Part shown: positions 1 to 7,884 of the stretch, one piece after another
How positions within the stretch are numbered: position 1 is the first letter of the stretch
Layout: every line of letters starts with the position of its first letter
Assembly (NCBI GenBank): GCA_964537965.1
Contig: CAZIDB010000140.1
Location: 1-12,391, forward strand
Direction of reading: 5' to 3'
Source of the DNA: SURF-24 sp964537965
GTDB taxonomy: Bacteria; Bacteroidota; Ignavibacteria; Ignavibacteriales; SURF-24
DNA: 12,391 nt
Notes under the pieces: generated by a model
Seen by the model: only the letters and a program-made list of their open reading frames with translations
Told to the model about the DNA's origin: nothing
Database searches by the model: none
Position numbers and translations under genes: made by a program

Positions 1-1125
1 AGGAACATCAACATTAAAATATTTATAAAGCGGAATTACCTGCGCAAAGTAGCTTATCTCGCTTGGTCCGCCAATGTAACAGGCAGTCTTAAAAATATAA
101 TCCTGGCAAACAGGTCTTAACAAAACATTCGGACTGAACTTCTCCGGGGTATTTTCTATCTGTTCAAAAATTGTTTCTTTGGATAATCTTTTACGTTTGC
201 CTCTTAACCTGAATTCATTTTCAACAGGTTCAATTAGATACCTGCCGTCATCCTCAGACATAAACAGATTTATTGGTCTTACCTTTACCTGGGCGTGGTA
301 TACTTCCTCAAGCTCTGCGCTTATTTTTACAAGTTCGGTTGAGTGCTCTCTCTGCTCTTCAATTTCTTTAATGAAGATTGGTTTAAGAATACTTTTTATA
401 TTCGTGTCTGAAGGATCAAAAATTATTAACCCGTATTCATCAAACAACTCAAAAATTAATTTCCTAAATGATTCCCTGAACGTAGCACCTTCCTTATAAT
501 AACCGGAAAGCATTTCCATAATCTTAGGTTTAAATTCATTATCCCGAAGGATTTTTGTAAGCTGCTCTGTAACACTGTTTATATTTCCGTTGAATGAAAT
601 ATTGCCAACGCTTCCGCGGTTAATTTCCTCCGTAATACCGTCATCATAAATAATCTTTACAATCTCATTATTTTCGTCAAGAAGGTTGAACGAGCGGACT
701 TCTTCAAAATCATGATCATCACCTTCAAGCCAGAAAACGGGTACGAAATGGTAACTATCGTATTTCTCATTGAAGAGATGAGCAAGTTCAATTGCAGTTA
801 TAATTTTATAAAAAGTATAAAGTGGGCCGCCGAAAATTCCAAGCTGCTGCCCGGTTACAATTGCAAATGTGTTATTCAGAACTAAACTATTAATGTTATC
901 CGTTGTTTTCGGACTTGGATTAAAATCTATGTACTGCTTAGAAATTATCTGCTTAAGTGAAGCAAGATGCGACTTTTCTCTTTTCTCAAGCTTGGCAAAA
1001 TGCTCAAAATAGTTTTTGCTGTCTCTGAAATCTTTTGGATAGAACCTCCTGACATTGTCAAATTCGTAAAGATAATCCAGGAAAAGATTCTGATGTCCGG
1101 GTATATCGCTAAAATTAATAAACAT
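1..1125 (-). CDS. bshC: BshC, bacillithiol biosynthesis cysteine-adding enzyme (C-terminus cut by window edge)
   Basis: This enzyme is thought to add cysteine to glucosaminyl-malate in the last step of bacillithiol synthesis, a cytoplasmic low-molecular-weight thiol pathway. The frame is open from the ATG at 1125 to the window edge, giving 375 residues; the family is usually about 530-540, so roughly the last 160 are missing. Family signatures are clear: TGQQLGIFGGPLYT (residues 91-104), the VFW...DDHDFEEV block (about 130-143), FRESFRKLIFELF in the middle, and ACYIGGPSEISYFAQ (348-362). No frameshift or stop is seen. The start is supported by a GGAG Shine-Dalgarno sequence 8 bases upstream. 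The gene is divergent from the lipoprotein gene, and the bshA/bshB partners are not in the window. Identification is from recognised motifs and is strong; the catalytic assignment of BshC is itself less firmly proven than that of BshA and BshB. Confidence 0.95.
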   Translation of the reverse strand, partial: MFINFSDIPGHQNLFLDYLYEFDNVRRFYPKDFRDSKNYFEHFAKLEKREKSHLASLKQIISKQYIDFNPSPKTTDNINSLVLNNTFAIVTGQQLGIFGGPLYTFYKIITAIELAHLFNEKYDSYHFVPVFWLEGDDHDFEEVRSFNLLDENNEIVKIIYDDGITEEINRGSVGNISFNGNINSVTEQLTKILRDNEFKPKIMEMLSGYYKEGATFRESFRKLIFELFDEYGLIIFDPSDTNIKSILKPIFIKEIEEQREHSTELVKISAELEEVYHAQVKVRPINLFMSEDDGRYLIEPVENEFRLRGKRKRLSKETIFEQIENTPEKFSPNVLLRPVCQDYIFKTACYIGGPSEISYFAQVIPLYKYFNVDVP

Positions 1126-1256
1126 CTAATACTCCAAAATGACTTGATAAAAAATATAGAAAAATAGCTTGTTATTAAAGTCTAATATTAAATCATAATA
1201 AGATTTCGCGACACCTTATAAATAATACATACAAACGAAAATGATAGTAGAATTGA

Positions 1257-1284
1257 TTGACACAAAGCCATAAATCCTTATAGA
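1257..1284 (+). promoter_or_regulatory. Candidate sigma-70-type promoter for the lipoprotein gene
   Basis: In the 234-bp gap between the divergent bshC and lipoprotein genes there is a perfect TTGACA (1257-1262), a 16-bp spacer and TATAGA (1279-1284, four of six matches to TATAAT). It would give a leader of about 70 bases. A TACCTTTG at 1302-1309 resembles the Bacteroides-type -7 element but has no matching upstream TTTG at the right distance. In AT-rich DNA such matches arise easily, so this is tentative. Confidence 0.25.
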
Positions 1285-1359
1285 GTAATTAGGTCAATTA
1301 TTACCTTTGATAAAAATGATATAATTAATATCTTTCGATAGTTGAAAATGAGAATGCAA

Positions 1360-2064
1360 ATGAAGAAACTATCTTTTGTCATAATTTTATTCATGCTTAC
1401 TGTCGGATTAAACTCATGTAAAAAGGATGAGCAAACACCGGTCGATAATTCAAATGGTAATCAGCAGGAACAATCGCCATCCATTCCTAAATTTACATTT
1501 ACAGGACCTTCAACTTCTTCATCGGATCAGAATGTAAGTATAGTTAATTCGATTATTCAGAATATGAATGCAAGCAATATTCCGCAGTACAGGTTTCTTG
1601 CTGCCACTAAAAGCAACAGTTTGTGGACGAGAGTGTTTGTATCCGGTGATTTTGTTGTAACTCTGACCACAGAAGAAAAAACTGATTCATATATATGGCA
1701 AATGACTTACAACGGGACCAATGATTTTACTAATATCACCTATAACCACACTTTGATAATGGAAGTATATTCAAGTAAAGACAATAAAAAAGGGAATGGA
1801 AGTATTTATGACAATGGGAATATTGTAAGAACTTTTAAATGGGAAACCGATACCAATAATAATTTATCCGGTTATTTTATTGATAATACAAGCGCTACAT
1901 CCTACCAAAGATGTAAGGTAATTGATAACGCCGATGGATCTGGTGAAGTTCAGATTTTACCGAATGATGTAATAAGTTATAAAGCCCAATGGTCAGCAAG
2001 CGGAAGCGGGCAGTGGTGGAATTATGATTCTACCGGAACAGTAACTGCAAGCGGTTCCTGGTAA
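1360..2064 (+). CDS. Predicted surface lipoprotein of unknown function
   Basis: I do not recognise a family. The N-terminus is a lipoprotein signal peptide: MKK, a hydrophobic run, then the lipobox LNSC, with the lipidated cysteine at residue 20. The residues after it are KKDEQ, which fits the Cys-X-Lys-(Asp/Glu)-(Asp/Glu) export signal described for surface lipoproteins of Bacteroidota, so outer-leaflet display is plausible. The mature part (about 215 residues) starts with a low-complexity linker rich in N, Q, S and P, followed by alternating polar and aromatic segments suggesting beta strands, ending in Gly/Ser/Trp-rich sequence (QWWNYDSTGTVTASGSW). The open frame extends up to a TTG at 1342, with further ATGs at 1348 and 1354; I chose the ATG at 1360 because it gives a standard MKK signal peptide and has GAGA 6 bases upstream. 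The gene converges with the next one, with 4 bp between stops. Confidence 0.8.
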   Translation: MKKLSFVIILFMLTVGLNSCKKDEQTPVDNSNGNQQEQSPSIPKFTFTGPSTSSSDQNVSIVNSIIQNMNASNIPQYRFLAATKSNSLWTRVFVSGDFVVTLTTEEKTDSYIWQMTYNGTNDFTNITYNHTLIMEVYSSKDNKKGNGSIYDNGNIVRTFKWETDTNNNLSGYFIDNTSATSYQRCKVIDNADGSGEVQILPNDVISYKAQWSASGSGQWWNYDSTGTVTASGSW

Positions 2065-2068
2065 ACCA

Positions 2069-4027
2069 TTATAGTTTTAATTCTATTTGCATACTGATAT
2101 TATTATCCAAAGAATAATTTGTTCCGTTAGTTGCAATTTCCTTTAATTTAAAGTGCTCCCTGTATTTTAAAGTCAGTTTAAGGTAAGACAGCACATTATA
2201 TTTTACAAGCAGATACCATCTGAATCCTTTTCCATATAATAATGCACTTGATAATACTCCATCCAGATCATTTTCATATTCATATAATCTTGTATCATAC
2301 GAATCGGTATCATATAAAATTATTCTTGCTGAGATATTTAATTTGCTGACCGGTTTTATATTTACATCCTGCAAAAGAAAATAGCCATCTTCGCCTGGTT
2401 GTTGTCTTATGAACTGGTGAATATAATCGAATCTCGCTTTCAAATTAAGGATTGATAACAAACGATATTTAATTTCAAACTTTAGATTTTGAAGAAGCCG
2501 GTCAGCAATTGATTCAGAATCATTAAAATTAATTGTTATTTGTTTTTTCTCGTTTCTATATCGAAAAATGAATTCAATCTTTTTACTAAGCTTATTATAG
2601 TATTCGATATAGATTTCTCTGCCAACTAAAGGCAGAGTTGCCGAGAAGGATGAAAACGGGAATTTGAATTGATCATAATATACATTCACTCTTCCGAATT
2701 TTGATTTGATATTTATCCCGGTATAAAATCCTGTTTCGTTTCTTGTTTGTCCTGAATTTTCTCCAAATCCAAATCCAAAGAAATTATAATAATTACGGGA
2801 ATAATTTCTGTAAGAAATGCATGCTGAAATGTTATCGCCTAAACTAAATTGCATATTATTGATTGTAGCCACGGCATTATTCCATGAAGTTTCACCATAA
2901 AGAAGCAGACTTTTAAGATTGATTTTATACGAAGCTGAATAGCAATTGAATGAAGAACCGTTGTACAAATTACTGAAGCTCTTACTGAAATAAGTATTGT
3001 AATAAAGTAAATCCAGATTTATTAAATCTTGTAATTTATAATGCAGGATGCTTCCAAAACTATTCTGATTGATATTTTTTTTCTTATTGATTTCGTTCGT
3101 TGTTCTATGGTAGCCAGTTTCTATTAGAGATGTTATTTGGTTGGTAAATGAATCAATGCCGGCATCAATCTTATTTGAGGAATAAAACAGTGTAAGATTA
3201 ATGGCATCATAATTTGCTGAAAGAGCTGTACCTCTGAAAAATTTGTTTTCATTCGTGCTTAGATATGGCTTAATAATTTTGTTTGCTTTAAAAAGTGATT
3301 TTACCGTATTCCCGCTTTTTGATAATCCGTATGGTGACCACATTGCAAGTCCCTGACCAAACTCGATGTTAAAATCTCCGGCGATAATTTTTTTTATTAT
3401 ACCTAAATTTTCAGCGCAGATAAAAAACGAAGTGAAATCTGCATAGTTGTTTTCGCCGGCATCTTTTTCTGTAAGTAAACCAAACTTAATCTTATCCGAA
3501 TAATTGACTCTTGCCCTGTTGTACAATTTATATTTATTGCCAAGATATTTGCTTTCATCGGTGCTGGAGGATGATTCAATTGATGAAATCATTCTTGAGC
3601 GGAAATCTAATTGCAGATAGGATTTGCTGATCTCTTCATTATCAGCTAATAATTTATTAACCCGATTATCAACAACAAAATAATCCTGTGCTTTAGTAAT
3701 TTCGTCTTTATCAATCCCGGTGATTGACAATAATTCTTGGATTGAAAAAATGTATCCATTTGCCTGCCTGTAATTTATAATTTTCGAAGCCGTAAGATTC
3801 GAGATAAATGGAATTCTAAGAAAATCATTTATTGATGCTGTATTAACATTAACCGGATCAGAGGCGAGGTCTTCCAATAGATTTATAATTTCGCTTTCAT
3901 CTTCTGTTTCTGAAGATGATTCAAGTAACTCCTCAATCGCATCGTGGTGGTCACTTAACGTATCTTCCTGCGGAAAGCATTTGATACTTAAACCGGTTAC
4001 AAATAGCAGAATAAATATTTTTATCAT
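2069..4027 (-). CDS. Helix-hairpin-helix domain outer-membrane beta-barrel protein
   Basis: The 652-residue product begins with a signal peptide (about 1-20), then an acidic Ser/Glu-rich linker (about 21-55), then a ComEA-like double helix-hairpin-helix region (about 57-118) with VNVNTASINDFLRIPFIS and YIFSIQELLSITGI. The rest, about 140-652, has alternating hydrophobic residues, many aromatics and family blocks such as LLTEKDAGE (184-192) and FGQGLAMW (223-230). This two-part design is widespread in Bacteroidota and relatives, where it is annotated only by its helix-hairpin-helix domain; the C-terminal part is thought to be an outer-membrane beta-barrel. Helix-hairpin-helix pairs usually bind DNA, so a role in DNA uptake has been guessed, but the function is unknown. 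The start ATG lies 8 bp after the stop of the PorV/PorQ-like gene and lacks a clear Shine-Dalgarno sequence, so the two genes probably form one transcript and may be translationally coupled. Confidence 0.85.
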   Translation of the reverse strand: MIKIFILLFVTGLSIKCFPQEDTLSDHHDAIEELLESSSETEDESEIINLLEDLASDPVNVNTASINDFLRIPFISNLTASKIINYRQANGYIFSIQELLSITGIDKDEITKAQDYFVVDNRVNKLLADNEEISKSYLQLDFRSRMISSIESSSSTDESKYLGNKYKLYNRARVNYSDKIKFGLLTEKDAGENNYADFTSFFICAENLGIIKKIIAGDFNIEFGQGLAMWSPYGLSKSGNTVKSLFKANKIIKPYLSTNENKFFRGTALSANYDAINLTLFYSSNKIDAGIDSFTNQITSLIETGYHRTTNEINKKKNINQNSFGSILHYKLQDLINLDLLYYNTYFSKSFSNLYNGSSFNCYSASYKINLKSLLLYGETSWNNAVATINNMQFSLGDNISACISYRNYSRNYYNFFGFGFGENSGQTRNETGFYTGINIKSKFGRVNVYYDQFKFPFSSFSATLPLVGREIYIEYYNKLSKKIEFIFRYRNEKKQITINFNDSESIADRLLQNLKFEIKYRLLSILNLKARFDYIHQFIRQQPGEDGYFLLQDVNIKPVSKLNISARIILYDTDSYDTRLYEYENDLDGVLSSALLYGKGFRWYLLVKYNVLSYLKLTLKYREHFKLKEIATNGTNYSLDNNISMQIELKL

Positions 4028-4035
4028 CAGGATAA

Positions 4036-4893
4036 TTATTTTATTTCAAGATATTCCTTAATCTTTGTTTGTCGTGATTTATTTCCCGAGAAACTTAAAA
4101 GTATTCCTACCTGATGAGTAAAACCTAAATCCTGGTGATTAAAAATTGCATAATCAACTTCAAGAAAGGAATAGATTATACCGATTCCGAAAGTGAATTT
4201 TTCCGGTTCAGATGAAAAACCTGTTCTAACAGCAACATAATTAAGTAAAAGATATTCAAGCCCAAGTCTAAGCGACATTGGTAATTCAATATCCTTTTCT
4301 GCCGCAACATTTATATTTGAATTTTCAAGAGGTGAATAACTTATACCGGCAGAGAATAAAGTAGGGATTTGATTCTTATCATCTCCAAATGTAGAGCGGG
4401 TAATATTTTTATAACAAAATCCAAACCTGATATCATCAGTAAGATAGGTTAACAATCCCAAATCAAATGTGAATGATAAATCGCTGCCGTAATTTTTAAT
4501 AGATAGTGAGTGCAGGTTAGTCATCAATCCCACAAATAAATTCTTGGAGAAATTTTTTGCAATACAAAGGCTGATTTTATTTTCTTTATACAGATCGAAA
4601 CCATACGTCATTGCTCCTATACATAAGTTGAAAAGTTTTAACGGTTCATGATAAGCAATAAAACCATTGGCAAGTTCTTTTAATCCAAATGGAGCAGGTG
4701 AGTAAAATAATCCGACTTCTCTCCAGTTCAATTGGGCGATACCAGCCGGATTGCTATAGATTGATAAAACATCATTGGATAAAGCAACATCCGAATTAGC
4801 TATAGATATTTGGCGAGCACCGGGATTTAACTGTGCAAAATTAAAGCTAAGCGGCAAAAGCAACAGGTAAATTATTTTGAATCTTTCCCTCAT
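4036..4893 (-). CDS. PorV/PorQ-family outer-membrane beta-barrel protein
   Basis: The 285-residue product has a signal peptide (1 to about 20, ending FNFAQ) and then the hallmark start of this family: GARQISIANSDVALSNDVLSIYSNPAGIAQL, in pieces GARQ (25-28) and NPAGIAQL (48-55). Repeated amphipathic strands follow to the C-terminus, consistent with a FadL-like or PorV-like 14-stranded barrel in the outer membrane. PorV and PorQ belong to type IX secretion, where PorV shuttles cargo to the attachment complex; many paralogues in this phylum are not proven secretion parts, so I give only the family. It is first in an apparent two-gene operon with the helix-hairpin-helix barrel gene, 8 bp downstream, and is divergent from a porD-like gene. 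A GAGAG Shine-Dalgarno sequence lies 4 bases before the ATG at 4893. Confidence 0.8.
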   Translation of the reverse strand: MRERFKIIYLLLLPLSFNFAQLNPGARQISIANSDVALSNDVLSIYSNPAGIAQLNWREVGLFYSPAPFGLKELANGFIAYHEPLKLFNLCIGAMTYGFDLYKENKISLCIAKNFSKNLFVGLMTNLHSLSIKNYGSDLSFTFDLGLLTYLTDDIRFGFCYKNITRSTFGDDKNQIPTLFSAGISYSPLENSNINVAAEKDIELPMSLRLGLEYLLLNYVAVRTGFSSEPEKFTFGIGIIYSFLEVDYAIFNHQDLGFTHQVGILLSFSGNKSRQTKIKEYLEIK

Positions 4894-4917
4894 AAGACTC
4901 TCAATTTAGGTAGATTT

Positions 4918-4946
4918 ATAATATTCAAATTTATATATTAAATCAA
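4918..4946 (-). promoter_or_regulatory. Candidate sigma-70-type promoter for the PorV/PorQ-like operon
   Basis: On the minus strand TTGATT (4946-4941) and TATTAT (4923-4918, five of six matches to TATAAT) are separated by exactly 17 bp. Transcription would start near 4911, about 18 bases before the start codon, leaving room for the GAGAG ribosome binding site. It lies in the 75-bp gap shared with the divergent porD-like gene, so the two directions could influence each other. For the plus strand, TATATT (4934-4939) could be a -10 box but no convincing -35 box pairs with it. Confidence 0.4.
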
Positions 4947-4968
4947 CTTTTTTTGGAGAATTGTTTAA

Positions 4969-5847
4969 ATGAAAAAACTTTTTGTATTGATGTTGATTTT
5001 ACCTGTCTTATATATTGCACAGGAGTTGGATGCAAAAGTTACAATAAATAATGAGAAACTATTGGCAGTCTACAAAGATAAGTTGGCAAATTTTGCTCTT
5101 GATTTGGAGAACTATCTGAACAACACACGCTTCACCGGGCAGAATTGGGAATTTGACAGAATCAAATGTACGTTTAATATTTTTTTCAGCGCAGCCTCTA
5201 ATGAAAATAGTTATTCGGCCCAGGTAAGCATTACCAGTTTAAGACCTGTTGAAGGAAGTACAAGTCCTTCATTAATGCTGAACATTGTAGATAACAACTG
5301 GGAGTTTTTATATGAGCCCGGGCAGTCGATGTATTTTATACAAGATTATGATGCATTAACAGACTTTCTGGATTTTTACGCTTTTATTATAATCGGTTTG
5401 AACGAAGATTCTTATGCTGAACTTGGAGGCACCGAATATTTTAATCAGGCTTATAATATTGCGATACTTGGTGCAAGCTCACCTGGCTCAAGCGGCTGGG
5501 ATAAAGCAAGCAGTTCATACAACAGGAGAGGACTTATAGATGATATTCTAAATGAAAAGTACAGAACTTTCAGAGAAGATTATTTCAATTATCACTATAA
5601 CGGAATTGATATTTATATTTCCAAAAAAGATGAAGCTCAAAAAAACATAATAAAACTAATTAAGAATCTTGAAGCGTTAAAAACCAAACTTGACATTTAC
5701 GGTACCTTGGTGAAAACATTCTTTGATGCAAAGAGCGGGGAAATAGTTACATATTTAAAAGATTATCCGGATAAGTCAGTATTTAAATCTTTAAAGAAAG
5801 TAGATCCTCCGCATACGGCAAAGTATGATGAAGTTATCTATGATTGA
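4969..5847 (+). CDS. porD: DUF4835 family protein, PorD-like (type IX secretion-associated)
   Basis: The 292-residue product starts with a signal peptide (about 1-18, MKKLFVLMLILPVLYIAQ), after which the mature protein begins ELDAKVTIN. Family features are recognisable: the early NN..FTGQ.WEFDRIKCTFNI block (51-71), LRPV (91-94), the central FYAFIIIGLNEDSYAELGG (136-154), the GW..RRGLIDDILNEKYR region (176-199), and FFDAKSGEIV (251-260). Length matches the usual roughly 300 residues. Proteins of this family are named PorD from work on type IX secretion and gliding in Bacteroidota and are expected to act in the periplasm or at the outer membrane; their exact role is not defined. A strong GGAGA ribosome binding site lies 9 bases before the ATG. 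The gene is monocistronic, facing away from the PorV/PorQ-like gene and converging on the HEAT-cyclophilin gene with 3 bp between stops. The family match is strong; the symbol is less certain. Confidence 0.8.
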   Translation: MKKLFVLMLILPVLYIAQELDAKVTINNEKLLAVYKDKLANFALDLENYLNNTRFTGQNWEFDRIKCTFNIFFSAASNENSYSAQVSITSLRPVEGSTSPSLMLNIVDNNWEFLYEPGQSMYFIQDYDALTDFLDFYAFIIIGLNEDSYAELGGTEYFNQAYNIAILGASSPGSSGWDKASSSYNRRGLIDDILNEKYRTFREDYFNYHYNGIDIYISKKDEAQKNIIKLIKNLEALKTKLDIYGTLVKTFFDAKSGEIVTYLKDYPDKSVFKSLKKVDPPHTAKYDEVIYD

Positions 5848-5850
5848 TCT

Positions 5851-7866
5851 TTATTGAAGTAATTGAGTTGAGATTATATAATCATCTTGGTCAATAATAT
5901 TAACGATATTCTGCCCAGATGTTATTCTGCCGAAGTTGGAGTAACGACCGTTAAGGTGGGGGAATTTATTGTGCATTACGAACCATTGAGAACTTTCTGT
6001 GTCTTTACCTGAACTTGCCATTCCAACATTTCCTTCATCAAATTCTATCGGTGAACATTCCGAAACAATTTCGTAACCGGAACCACCCCAGCCAGTGCCA
6101 TCCGGATCACCGGTTTGAATTACAAAATTCGGAACAACACGGTGAAATATTAAGTTGTCGAAAAAATTTCTTGATGCAAGGTAGCAGAAATTACCAACTG
6201 ATATTGGAGATACATCAGGAGTAAGTTGGATTTCAAAATTTCCTTTGTTTGTAATTATTCTTACTCCATTATACCTGAAAGCATTTTGCCATATCTCATC
6301 AAACTTTATAGAAGGTTTTGGTAACAGAGCTTTAATTCCTCTTTCGTTCATAATCCATTTTTTAATTGAATAAAGTTCCGATTTTTCTAACTCGCTTTGT
6401 AACGATTGATAAAATTGCCGATCAGTTCTTTTTGCAAGTAGAGTTAATGAAATTATGCTTTCCGAATAATTGCTTTCGTTTAAATGAGTATGAATCTGAC
6501 TTAGAATTATTTCTTTAATCCTGTCTTTATTCAGTTCAATAAAGATGCTGTCCATTCCTTCTGAAGCAATTGAAATTAGAGGAGCAGAATCTGAAGCAAG
6601 GAAACCTAAAATGGATTCCTGTAAAATTCTATTGTCAGGTAAGTATTTTTGAAGAGATAAAAGCGCATTCAGGATTTCAATTTTATCCGGCGCTGATGCA
6701 TTTAAATTTTTGCTTAGTAAATAATCCAGGTTTCTTTCCGGGTTAATAAAGTTTTCTTTGAATGCTGCGTATAAAAACTTAGGCTTAATACTCTTTTCAA
6801 ATTTTCGTACAGCAACAAATATTTCATCAGGGAATAACGAAGTAAAACTGATAAATAATTCACCAGCCGTATTTGTAGTATAAGTTCCGGAATTTTCCAA
6901 ACGGTGGGTAATTTCATTCTTTAAAAATGTCTTCAGGTTATTATTTAAAGAAAGACTTCTGATCGATATTGCACATTGCCTTGAAACATTCGGGTTTTCA
7001 TCTTTAAGTAAAGAAAGGAGAAAACTTAATTCATCTTCATTTGCAAAATTGTAAAAGCAGGCAACTTTTACTGCTTCTGTCCGTATTCGCCAATCATTGT
7101 TTACTAATAATTCTTTTAGCAGTGAAAAGTCATTAGGAAAATATTTAAGCTTTCTTAATGAACCAAGTGAATATTGTTTAATGAGCACAACCTTGTCATG
7201 AAAATCGCTAAGATAAAGCGTATTTATCAAATCATTTTTGAAAGATTCATCAGGCCCTATCCTGTAAAGTGCATATAAAGCTTCTATAGCCTTATCTGCA
7301 TAGAAAGGATCAGTTGTAATTTCATTTTTAAGAACCGTCAGTTCATTTCTGTTTGTTGATTGAATTCCTCTTGCATTAAAATTTGCAAGTGCAATTGAAA
7401 TACCGTCTTCATTTGGAATAGAATTGCTTAAGTAATTTTTAATTAAGGTATCTAAGGTTTGCTGGTTCCCGATTTTACCAAGCGCATCAAAAATACTTTT
7501 TTGAACAACAGAGGTATTTAGTAAGGATAATTTTTTTAGCAGGAATTCTCGTGATTCTGCTGATGGTGCTATTTGTCCCAGGGCAAAAACAATATAGTTG
7601 CAATAGGTGTCAAAATCCACTTTGATAATTTGATTAACCAAAGCAGTATCTGTAGAATGACTGACTGAAAGTAAACCGGCAACTACTTTTACATACTCTT
7701 TTGAACTGAGATAAACATTTAGAATATTTTTATCAAACTCTCTTTTAAAAGTAGTGCTTACTAAAGCTGAATCATCTCTACTATACTGAGCAAGAGATAA
7801 TGATTGAAAACATAACAATTCAATTAAAATGAAAAAGAATATATTTCTTACAAATCCCTTAATCAT
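5851..7866 (-). CDS. Secreted HEAT-repeat protein with C-terminal cyclophilin-type peptidyl-prolyl isomerase domain
   Basis: The 671-residue product has an N-terminal signal peptide (about 1-27), a long helical region with HEAT-like repeats (roughly 80-460; clear units at about 104-146, 224-270 and 276-306, with patterns such as NDWRIRTEAVKVA and DENPNVSRQCAISI), and a cyclophilin domain at 535-671. In that domain the catalytic-core residues are kept: FHR (574-576, equivalent to Arg55 of human cyclophilin A), Phe581, Gln584 and QWF (627-629). The position usually held by Trp121 is His637 and that of His126 is Tyr642, substitutions common in bacterial cyclophilins. It probably isomerises prolyl bonds of envelope proteins, with HEAT repeats as a binding platform; the client is unknown. 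It starts 18 bp after the acyltransferase stop without an obvious Shine-Dalgarno sequence, so it is probably co-transcribed with it. Its stop is 3 bp from the converging porD-like gene. Confidence 0.9.
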   Translation of the reverse strand: MIKGFVRNIFFFILIELLCFQSLSLAQYSRDDSALVSTTFKREFDKNILNVYLSSKEYVKVVAGLLSVSHSTDTALVNQIIKVDFDTYCNYIVFALGQIAPSAESREFLLKKLSLLNTSVVQKSIFDALGKIGNQQTLDTLIKNYLSNSIPNEDGISIALANFNARGIQSTNRNELTVLKNEITTDPFYADKAIEALYALYRIGPDESFKNDLINTLYLSDFHDKVVLIKQYSLGSLRKLKYFPNDFSLLKELLVNNDWRIRTEAVKVACFYNFANEDELSFLLSLLKDENPNVSRQCAISIRSLSLNNNLKTFLKNEITHRLENSGTYTTNTAGELFISFTSLFPDEIFVAVRKFEKSIKPKFLYAAFKENFINPERNLDYLLSKNLNASAPDKIEILNALLSLQKYLPDNRILQESILGFLASDSAPLISIASEGMDSIFIELNKDRIKEIILSQIHTHLNESNYSESIISLTLLAKRTDRQFYQSLQSELEKSELYSIKKWIMNERGIKALLPKPSIKFDEIWQNAFRYNGVRIITNKGNFEIQLTPDVSPISVGNFCYLASRNFFDNLIFHRVVPNFVIQTGDPDGTGWGGSGYEIVSECSPIEFDEGNVGMASSGKDTESSQWFVMHNKFPHLNGRYSNFGRITSGQNIVNIIDQDDYIISTQLLQ

Positions 7867-7884
7867 TTTGTAGTAGAATTGTTG

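Noticed and set aside
179..499. Plus-strand open frame of 106 codons, and another at 967-1167
   Set aside because: Both lie wholly or largely inside bshC on the opposite strand, which has unmistakable family motifs; the plus-strand products look like translated antisense and have no ribosome binding site.
1302..1309. TACCTTTG as a Bacteroides-type -7 promoter element
   Set aside because: No TTTG lies about 19-21 bases upstream, and the motif is short and AT-rich.
4917..4922. Perfect TATAAT on the plus strand as promoter for the porD-like gene
   Set aside because: The position 17 bp upstream (4894-4899, AAGACT) bears no resemblance to a -35 box; the sequence is better explained as the complement of the minus-strand -10 region.
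6015..6224. Short frames inside the HEAT-cyclophilin gene (this one and 6714-6917)
   Set aside because: Shadow frames of a gene whose cyclophilin motifs and repeats are intact; nothing recognisable in the products.
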